Assembly (NCBI RefSeq): GCF_905475465.1
Contig: NC_062251.1
Span: forward strand, 1,791,001-1,855,000
Direction of reading: 5' to 3'
From: Pieris napi
Taxonomy: Eukaryota; Arthropoda; Insecta; Lepidoptera; Pieridae
DNA: 64,000 nt
Below the pieces are notes generated by a model. The model was given only the letters and a program-made list of their open reading frames with translations, was not told where the DNA came from and searched no databases. Both the position numbers and the translations under genes were made by a program. This document shows positions 55,331 to 64,000 of the stretch, one piece after another (positions within the stretch are counted from its first letter, which is position 1; each line of letters opens with the position of its first letter).

Positions 55331-55908
55331 ATTATTAATAATCCCGCTATTAATGAACCCCCGCTGTATATCTAATCTGCAGCTATTTTAAGATTCTATT
55401 ACCGTTTAAACCTAAGAGTAATTGTTTACCAATAGTAGTTTATGCAACTGTCATATAATAGAGGATATTAATTGAATAATTAATTAAATGGGTGTAGTTT
55501 TTTGAAACCACAGGACAGTTTCCAAATAAGATTACACGTGTGTTTTAATTCCTAATTATATGCAGTTGCATACACTACTTTATTTAATCTCATGGCTATA
55601 GGTTTCCAAGTCATACAGTCTTGGTAACATTTGTCGTACGCTTTTCTTTATATTTCTGGCATGATTATTTTAAAGCATTGTTTTGTTAGGAGAGTAATGC
55701 TTATAAAGAAGTATATGTAAATGAAATATGTCAATAAAAGTCTGTATTTCATTTTATAATTAGAATATTACCGAATGAGATTATATAAAATTTACGATGT
55801 TTTTCTTCGCTGTACGTTAAATTTTTATTGAAGCACAGCCGGAATTCAAACCGACGACCTACTCGGGGATGAGAGTCACAGAGTCTTTTTCTATCGGACA
55901 GGGGCAGT

Positions 55909-56170
55909 TCTAGTATTACGTAAGCAGAATTACTATAATTTATTCCCCCCCCCCCCCCCTCTTGTCAGCAAAAGTAAGCAAAGCTCTAAAAAAATAATAG
56001 TACATAAACGTATTATTTTTTGTAGGAATCCTAGGAAATGCATTTCATTTTCAAGCATAGACAATGTGTGTGTAATATGTGTTGAAAAGTAAATAATTAC
56101 TGTTGACGTAATCACCAGACAAGAAAAACAACCCTCACCCCTATAGTAACGTAAATACTTCGGACATCTG
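55909..56170. mobile_element. Decayed TIR element related to 52030-52302
   Basis: It shares the C-run, the TTGTCAGCAAAAGTAAGCAA block and the TGTTGACGT block with 52030-52302, but the TIRs are eroded. Confidence 0.6.
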
Positions 56171-56517
56171 CAAAGCCACGTGTGTGTTGGCTACCTATAA
56201 GCCAGACCCTAAGACACTGAAGCTACTAGGCCAATACTGGTATATATATTATAGACAGTTATTTATATAAAAACGCTCATCCTTCTGTTCTCTTTATAGT
56301 TAAAATGATCGCCTATCATAAAGATTTAAAAATGATCATGCCATAAAATTATTTACGAGCGCTAAAATCGAAATCCTATTAAAATAATGGAGATATTTAC
56401 GACTCGGTCGCGGTCAGTCTGAATTGCTTTATTCAACTTCCAGCTACTAAAGTACTCGAAGACTGTGTAGATAAAAAAATGTGTAATTTAAGAAAGAATA
56501 ATTTTTTTTTATGGTAA

Positions 56518-56924
56518 GGGGCCATCCATAAAGTACGTCACACGTTAATGGGTAGGGAGGGTATCACCGAAGTGTGACATCGTGTGACAAGGGGCATGGG
56601 GGGGTCAATACTTTTGTGACGTCACATGTTAAAATTTTAAATACTAAAACCATTGATATACAAAAAACCCAAGATGCACAGTCTCGAATAAAAGTAACGC
56701 TCGAAAGTGTCCCGAAACACTATTTCTGTCTCTTTCTATAAGTTACAAGCATATATTATTGCAAAATCAACCTTACGCGAATTGTTTAAAGTTGTTATTA
56801 CAACGATTATTTTTAAATACATACATAAATTTAAAAAATGTGTGACGTCACATCAAGAGGGGGGGTTATAAAAATGTGACAACCTGTGACAAGGACGGGG
56901 GGAGGGGTTCAAAGGGATGGCCCC
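56518..56924 (-). mobile_element. TIR element, GGGGCCATCC family, copy 2
   Basis: Same family as 7761-8186 in reverse orientation, with TAA at both flanks. The inner sequence matches closely, indicating recent amplification. Confidence 0.85.
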
Positions 56925-56931
56925 TAATACT

Positions 56932-57000
56932 AGATGACCCGGCAAACGTTTGTTTTGCCGTGTGTATTATTTCTAGAATTTTATTTCTAGACTATCTATC
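56932..57000 (-). mobile_element. Helitron 3' end fragment
   Basis: CTAGATGACCCGGCAAACG is the complement of a ...GCCGGGTCATCTAG end; only about 70 bp remain. A similar minus fragment is at about 24122-24190. Confidence 0.55.
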
Positions 57001-57267
57001 TATCTACTAGTCGGTCGAAAAGTGTTATTTTATGTACTTAGGTTTTCATTACTTCCTTTCAGATTATTAGATACACACTTACATTCCTAATGTAATTAAT
57101 ATACAGATTTTACCTTACAACGAATGTATATCTAATATATTTTTAAATTCGCAACAAAATTTACGTAGAATGTCCGACATTAGTAAATTGAAAAATTCTT
57201 GATTTCAAGGAGGTAATGAATCAGTCCAGGAATTTCTAGCTTTATTAGTATAAATTGTTACAAAAAA

Positions 57268-57545
57268 TGTGTGCGTGTACTAGGTGTACACACGTAAGAA
57301 GTGAAACTTCTTTATGACCTTATTTTTCGAAAAATGATCTACTATATGCAATAAGTTAAAATGAAATAATTGTATTTGTATTCATGTCTATGATAATAAA
57401 AGCCTTTTGTTAAACTTAATCTAATTTAACTTTATTTAACCAATTTCTGTAAAGTTAGTTGCATATAGATAATTTTTCGAAAAATAAGGTCATAAAGAAG
57501 TTTCACTTCTAACATGTGTACACTAGTACACGCACATTTTTTTTT
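57268..57545. mobile_element. Palindromic relative of the AAAGAAGTTTCACTTC MITEs
   Basis: ATGTGTGCGTGTACTAGGTG plus GAAGTGAAACTTCTTT at the left is mirrored at the right. The arms are about 100 bp, so this copy consists of two left ends facing each other. Confidence 0.8.
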
Positions 57546-57553
57546 CACACTGG

Positions 57554-58115
57554 TAGTATAAGATCCCGCTATACAACGACCTTCACCGAGATGCTTATTT
57601 AATGAAACTTATTTTATATTTAATTTAATATGTCAATAAATATAATCCATATGGGTTGCCTAGCAAATTTCAGTCCAGAGTATGTTTAATTAATATTTAA
57701 AAAAAAAAAGTTTTTTAAAATTTGCATGTAGTGAATTTTTTGAACTTTTTTCAATCAATATTTTTAATCAGGGTAGTATTATATATGTATCACTATAACC
57801 TTCTTTTATACTAAAGATGTATATATACTTTAGTGTCACATAAAAAATATACACGTAAATAATTAATTGACCTAACCTAACGTTTGCATATTCTATGGGC
57901 TTCATACTTTCGATTGGTATAGAATTTATCTAATAATCATACCGGTGAAATGTTTAAAAAAATTTTTTTTTTAATATTAATTAAAATACTCTGGACTGAA
58001 ATTTGCTAGGCAACCCATATGGATTATATTTATTGACATATTAAATTAAATATAAAATAAGTTTCATTAAATAAGCATCTCGGTGAAGGTCGTTGTATAG
58101 CGGGATCTTAGACCA
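57554..58115 (-). mobile_element. Palindromic MITE family A, copy 4
   Basis: 562 bp, reverse orientation, flanked by TGG on both sides, so the target need not be TA-rich beyond the first T. It abuts another palindromic element (57268-57545). Confidence 0.92.
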
Positions 58116-58374
58116 TGGGTTATATTATTGCATTTTTGTCAGGGATCCCAATTTTTTTTGAAAATGTAATATAACCATGTCAGTCAGTGAAGATGAAGCT
58201 TTCTAATCGTGAAAGAATTTTTGAAATCGGGATAATAGTTTTTGTGTGAAAACATTACAAACCCAAATGTTTTTTTTGGCTTTATAATATTAGTATAGAT
58301 TATTTAATATTACATTTTTAAATATTATAAACTACAAACGACACAGAACAGTCAGCCTAATATGACGCAGCTTT

Positions 58375-58560
58375 TATCAAATCAAATCAAAATACGTTTA
58401 TTCAATTTAGATGCGTCTTAGCGCATGCTTATGAATGTCAAAAACGTTTACAAAATTCGCGAAAGAGCAAGACTACGCCATCCGTTCGCAAAACTACCAG
58501 GAGGCCTTGTTCTGAGAAGAACGGGCAAGAAACTCACCAAGTTTTACCCACCCTCTATCC
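58375..58560 (-). mobile_element. LINE 3' UTR fragment
   Basis: Minus-strand GAGTTTCTTGCCCGTTCTTC and TGACATTCATAAGCATGCGC, ending in ATTTGATTTGATT. A truncated LINE insertion. Confidence 0.7.
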
Positions 58561-58649
58561 CTTATGAATCCGCAAACATGTTCAATTAGTCGTTGACAGA
58601 AAGCGCGCGCTTGCGTTAACGATAAAGGAAATTATAGGAAACTATTAGT

Positions 58650-60200
58650 CCAGTCAAATTATGGCTAAAAACGGGTTAAATAAACATGAGCGAACACAGT
58701 TTGGGGATTTTGAGGATCGATAGGGGGGTGTATTCTGAGCATAAATTCCAATTTGAGGGGTTGTACTGAGGTCAGCTCAAGGTCATTTCGATGGAAACGC
58801 GTTTAATTCGATATCTCGAGAATGGTTAGTGTTAGGCGAAAAATTGTAGAGACCTTTTCTTTTCATAACTAAATTTACTAACTTTTTTATTTGAAGCTTT
58901 TTTTTATAACATTAATATTTTTCAACTTATTACTCCCGCAAGGCAAAAATTTTACTTTTTTTTCCATTTTTCGTCGTTTTCTCCCAAACCATTAAATTTT
59001 ATTAAATTTTACCGATTATCGAAGTGTAGATCTTTTAATTATGAACAATTTTGTTCTTAAACTTTTTTCCGTAATGCCAATACCTTCGGAGTTATCGATT
59101 ACTTTACCGAGCGAAATCCGCGCCACTCAGAATACACCCCCCTATCGATCCTCAAAATCCTTTGAAAATTTTTATGTTAAAGCAAACAAATGAACCTCGT
59201 GTTCGTGTTATATAGAGGATTTCGTTATAACGAATGACGTTATAAAGAATTAACATTGTATTTACATCAATATAGGCATAAACACTTCCTGTTTTTGAAA
59301 AATTCATTCTGTTGTTTTCAATAGTAATAAAAATCTCTGGGTATTTGAGTAGAACTCTATAAATATTAAATTAAAATATAAAGTTATATTTGTAGTGTTT
59401 TTATATTTTGCAATATTCCGAAAATAAATATAAAATATGACTGATTTACACTGCGTTAAAAGAAATAAAGTACAATTAAAATAATTAAATAAACAGAAGG
59501 GCAACTGGCGGCTATCGCTTTCGTGTGTTCCCTTCCAGGTAACCTCTTTTTATTTGTCAAAATAAAATTTCCTACGTAATTCATACCATTCGATGTTTTT
59601 AAGACTATTTTACACTAATTTAACGCAGACATTGATCAATATACTTTACTTTATACTTTATATATATAATTTACCCAAATTAAATACCTAATTTTTAAAT
59701 AGTTTAATCGATTGACCTTTTTATATTGCGACAGTGGCGCGGATTTCGCTCGGTAAAGTAATCTATAACTCCGAAGGTATTGGCATTACGGAAAAAAGTT
59801 TCAGAACAAAATTGTTCATAATTAAAAGATCTACACTTCGATGATCGGTAAAATTTAATAAAATTGAATGTTTGGGGAGAAAACGACGAAAAATTGAAAA
59901 AAAAGTAAAATTTCTGCCTTGCGGGAGTAATAAGTTGAAAAATATTAATGTTATAAAAAAAAGTTTCAAATAAAAAAGTTAGTAAATTTAGTTAGGAAAA
60001 GAAAAGGTCTCTACAATTTTTCGCCTAACACTAACCATTCTCGAGATATCGAATTAAACGCGTTTCCATCGAAATGACCTTGAGCTGACCTCAGTACAAC
60101 CCCTCAAATTGGAATTTATGCTCAGAATACACCCCCCTATCGATCCTCAAAATCCCCAAACTGTGTTCGCTCATGTTTATTTATTTCGTAATTTGACTGG
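58650..60200. mobile_element. 1.55-kb palindromic element with ~470-bp arms
   Basis: The left arm is 58650-59127 and the right arm 59733-60200, near-complementary over their whole length apart from short indels. The ends are CCAGTCAAATTA and complement, with AGT at both flanks. A second small inverted pair lies inside (58718-58742 against 59129-59158). The central 600 bp has no long frame. Confidence 0.88.
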
Positions 60201-60203
60201 AGT

Positions 60204-60760
60204 ATATAGTCGTATTTTTAATTAGACGAAGCCATTTAAAGTAATAGTAATACGTTCAGATCTTGTTCAATCAGATGAATGAACAATGAGTGTGAATAGT
60301 CAATCATTTCAAACAATAAAATAACATTATTTCTATTTCAAAATTGTATAAAAGTGCTCTGATATAAGTTAGGTAGTAGTACTATGTAACTACAATCAGT
60401 TTTTTGACGTCTTATTACAAAGCGCGGCGCGGCGACTAGTGCCATCACCGATCATTAATTCAGGAGATTATTCATTCACTTTGTCCCAACACTATTTTTA
60501 TTTCATTAAAAACTGACAACACCGTAAACGTCAGTTGATATCGTCTAATTAAAAATTCGACTATATATATTAGCGTGTTTAGTTTATCGCCGTCTTAAAA
60601 TAGTTAACAACACATAGTCGCCAAGTGCGTCATTGTGTATGAATGAAAGCTTATAAGTAGGAACAGGTGTATTACTATATGTGTATTGCACATGAACATA
60701 TAATAATAGCAAATAGTAAAATAGCATATTCGAATACTTTACAGAAAAGATTACATTAAG
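60204..60760. other. Intergenic or 5' intron DNA, unassigned
   Basis: No coding signal on either strand. A GCGCGGCGCGGCG patch lies at 60421-60434. Confidence 0.4.
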
Positions 60761-61026
60761 TTTTTTTTTTTTTTTTTTTTATAAAGACAATTCACACCAA
60801 TTAACCTAGTCCCATGCTAAGCTGGTGAAGCTTGTGTTATGGGTACTAGGCAACGGATATACATACATATTATAGATAGATAGACATATAAATACATATT
60901 TAAACACCCAAGACCTAAGTACAACACCAAATGCTCATCACATCGATGTACGTCTCAGCCGGGGATCGAACCCGGGACCCATGGATTCGCAGTCAAGGGT
61001 ACTAACCACTAGACCAATGAGTCGTC
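60761..61026 (-). mobile_element. tRNA-derived SINE, same family, copy 3
   Basis: Minus-strand copy with a 20-base T-run (its A-tail) at 60761-60780 and a complete head to 61026. Confidence 0.9.
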
Positions 61027-61456
61027 GAGTTTAATTTGTTTAAAAATATAATAACTAATATAATAAATAAAAAGAGTCCCTTTAGGTTCCGAAGATACTG
61101 GCAGCGTTCCCCCTTTGAATTGCTAGACTAATTCTTTGTCCGAGGTAGCTGCCAGCTCTTGGGTCTCCTGTGATGTCGACTAACCTTTTTGCTAATTCCC
61201 CAAAAAGCCTTATGGACCCCATGGACCAAGGGTCTCGACATCGAATGGGACAAAATCATATTCGGAGCCTAGACCCCTGTTTTGTTTTTATTTCTCTCAA
61301 ACTCACTATCGTTTCTCTTCACTTCACTTTCATATATTTTAGTTAATAATTAGAAACGCAAACCAAATGATAGCAATCATTTCGTACATTGAAGCAAATA
61401 AATTGTAAAACGTCAATTTCGCTAGTAATAAATCAGCCCTTTAGTTCATACATCGA

Positions 61457-61782
61457 TCTAATATATAAAATTCTTGTGTCACAATGTCCGTTCGCATACT
61501 CCTCAGAAACGGCTCGACCGATTCCTATCAAATTATGCATATTCATTAAGTCTGAGAATCGGCTACTATCTTTCAAACCCCTAAGTGATAAGGGGTCCAC
61601 CCAAAAAAAATAAAAAATATTTTTTTTATGATACATCATATAAAAATACATACAACACTTAATTTTCACCCCTCTACGATCAACCCCTATTTTTTTATTA
61701 TTGATAGTTTTTTTTATTGAACTAAAAAACTCTATCCTTGAAATAATATACATAGCAAAACAACGTTTGCCGGGTCAGTTAG
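61457..61782 (+). mobile_element. Non-autonomous Helitron (326 bp)
   Basis: Begins TCTAATATATAAAATTCTTG, ends GCCGGGTCAGTTAG before T (the CTAG end has one mutation). It provides the intact version of the region split at 10464-11108. Confidence 0.82.
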
Positions 61783-62298
61783 TTGTAATATAATTCTCAT
61801 TTCCGCTAATGTCGCCTACTTATATTCTTTATAAGTAACAGAAGTGTCACTTAGATTAAAGAACCCTTAAATAAGTCAAGTTAGTTTTTTGTTAATCCAG
61901 CATCGGAACCCCATTATAATTAATTAACTTTGAATTACTTATAAACTAATATTTTAAACCATTAAAGTCAATTGTTACCCAGCCTCAAACAATGTTTCAT
62001 TTAACATAATATATTTGAACATATCTACAACCCTAAGCTCGTTGTAGCACACGTAATGAATAAATATATATATTACACGAGTAGATAAAAATTATACACA
62101 CCGTACATGATTAGATAGTCTATAATGATTAGATAGTATAGCCTCAAAAATTTAATGAATTCTTGTCTTGAATTGTATGTGAAAATGACATCCATTAAAC
62201 CACGTCGTGAAACGACTGCTTCGTTCGCCCTTGAATTATGCATTACGCTAATGAAGACAGTACATAGTAAATATATCATCTACTTAGCTAAGTAGTAA

Positions 62299-62989
62299 GG
62301 GAGCGTTCAAGTATTACGTCACGCAATGTTTGAAGATTATTGACCCCTCCCGTGTAACGCGCCGTAACGTTTTTCTAGACCCAATAATAAAACGTTTCGT
62401 GACCACCCAGTGACTCTTTATACCTAAAAGTTACCATTATGTGGTGTAAAGTACAGGAAAGTCGAAAATAATATAAACAACTAGCTGGCCTGGCGAACAT
62501 CGTACCGCCTAACAGTCGATTCTTTATTTTTTTTAAATACATATTCTGTTATTCGGTCTAGCTAGTAAGATAAAAAAAAGAAAATTGATAAGACAACAAA
62601 TACATTATGTCAAAAAATAAAAATTTACCTTCCCGGAACCCCTCCACTAACACTTGAACTTTATTTTATGGTATTAAAGTTCAAATTGCCTTTAAATATT
62701 ATTACGAATATTTTGTATGGGAAAATAGAAAAGTGTTTTTTTTAGACTTTTTCACTCAATTTTTTTAATTTTTCTCTCCGTAAGAACCATCCTCGTACTT
62801 CAAGGAATATTATAAAAAAGAATCAGACAAATCGGTCAAGCCGTTTTCATGTTATGTCGTGACAACGAAAAACGGGTTTCATTTTTATATATATAGATAA
62901 CGGCTTAATTCAATCCCCGCCCCGCATCGTAACGCTTTACAAAAAAGGACCCCCTCCCAACATTCGTTACGTAATACTTGAACGCTCCC
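62299..62989 (+). mobile_element. TIR element, GGGAGCGTTCAAG family, copy 4, split by a Helitron
   Basis: Both TIRs are present with TAA duplicated at each flank. The 691-bp length is explained by a Helitron at 62481-62897 inside it. Without that insertion the copy matches its relatives in length. Confidence 0.88.
62481..62897 (-). mobile_element. Non-autonomous Helitron (417 bp), nested in a TIR element
   Basis: Minus-strand copy of the 35929-36350 family with intact TCTATATATA start and CTAG end, A on one side and T on the other. Confidence 0.88.
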
Positions 62990-63147
62990 TAACATGTGTG
63001 GGAAACACTCCAGCTCTGGGAGTCTGCGTTGAATCAGGGCAAACTGTTACATAAATCTATTCTTAATCTTGAGACATAATCACTTTTTGACAGTTGTAAC
63101 TCAGGGACGCTAAACGAATTTGTCTAGGCATGATTTCACGCTCTGAT

Positions 63148-63937
63148 ATTTTTGAAGTGAAACTTCTTTAGGCGCATGAGGGTAAATTTTTTTACGGAAG
63201 AAACGTCACGAAAATGTGCAGCGTTTTTGTCGAAGAAAAGGGAGAGAGCGATTGAAACCGATTGAGAGAGAGTGAGAAGCGCGAACGTAGCATGAAGCGA
63301 GAGTAGGGAGTGAGAAAGATAGAGAGATAGAGCGAACGTCACATCACGCACAGTGCCATGAAGAGAGGATAATGTTGAATCACGAACTTATATTGCATAT
63401 TTACTTATCATAATGCTTTAGTCACAACTGACGACTCATTGGTCTAGTGGTTAGTACCCCTGACTCCCTGAGTCCCGGGTTCGATCCCCGGCTGAGACGA
63501 ACATCGATGTGATGATCATTTGGTGTTGTGCTTAGGTCTTGGGTGTTTAAATATGTACTTATATGTCTATCTATCTAAAATATGTATGTATATCCGTTGC
63601 CTAGAACCCATAACAGAAGCTTCACCAGCTTAGCATGGGACTGACTGACACACCAATTGACCAATTGGTGTGAATTGTCTTTAAAAAAAAAACAACAACA
63701 ACATTACCAATAGAAATCGCATCGAATAATGTAAATATCGAAGAAATAAATTTAAAAAAAAAATTATTAATTTTCGACACTTTTAATATAACAATTAAAT
63801 TCCTAACATATCTTCCTTTTTCCCTCCCTCTAAGTCTCGGAAATTTAATGTTTAAGATTTGTATAAATATGAACAAAACTTAAAAATTAGTTTGCCAAAG
63901 AAGTTTCACTTGACATTGTGTAATTACGCACTTTTTT
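63148..63937 (-). mobile_element. AAAGAAGTTTCACTTC MITE, copy 5, split by a SINE
   Basis: GAAGTGAAACTTCTTTAGGC at the left and AAAGAAGTTTCACTTG at the right. A tRNA-derived SINE (63430-63700) is inserted in the middle. Confidence 0.78.
63430..63700 (+). mobile_element. tRNA-derived SINE, same family, copy 4
   Basis: Plus-strand copy inserted in the MITE at 63148-63937, with a small deletion in the head (CTGACTCCCTGAGTCCCGG). Confidence 0.87.
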
Positions 63938-64000
63938 TTATGTTACAGGAGGCAAACGGGCAGAAGGCTCATCTGACGATAAGCTCACCGCCCATGGACA

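Overview
This is a eukaryotic (insect) window, almost certainly lepidopteran. The evidence is AT-rich intergenic DNA, GT-AG introns, tRNA-derived SINEs, many short non-autonomous Helitrons that insert between A and T and end in CTAG, CR1/Jockey-type LINE tails, a BEL/Pao LTR element, and a host gene that reads as the CNNM/unextended (uex) metal-transport protein. Nothing here looks prokaryotic: no operons, ribosome-binding sites or CRISPR.

Host genes. The main gene is the uex/CNNM orthologue on the minus strand. I assembled 15 coding exons from 54046 down to the stop codon at 23397, all with GT-AG junctions and matching intron phases, giving about 1101 visible residues. They encode, in order, an extracellular N-terminal region, the DUF21 membrane domain, a CBS pair, a cNMP-binding-like domain and a long low-complexity tail. 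The first exon, with the start codon and signal peptide, was not found and is probably beyond the window or hidden above 54046. Tail-to-tail with it on the plus strand are three phase-compatible exons (11158-13155) of a second, unrecognised gene ending in an RG-repeat tail, with an in-frame TGA just before the repeat.

Layout. 1-6.7 kb is a TIR DNA element split by a nearly complete LINE and by a 569-bp palindromic MITE. 7-11.1 kb is a mosaic of MITEs, SINEs and nested Helitrons. 11.1-13.2 kb holds the RG-tail gene. 13.2-23.4 kb is intergenic DNA with several TIR elements. 23.4-54.0 kb is uex, whose introns hold a young BEL/Pao element, Helitrons, MITEs, LINE fragments and minisatellites. 54-64 kb is more repeat-rich DNA, including a 1.55-kb palindromic element.

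Most striking observation. Two tandem arrays inside uex (about 13 extra units of 171-185 bp at 48.5-50.9 kb, and three extra 92-bp units at 36.5-36.85 kb) are copies of an intron-exon boundary. Each unit carries the 3' splice site and the first codons of the real exon, and nearly all then run into a stop codon. They lie upstream of the true acceptor in the direction of transcription, forming rows of potential decoy or poison acceptors. Three other minisatellites sit next to splice sites of the same gene, and one coding exon is itself internally duplicated.
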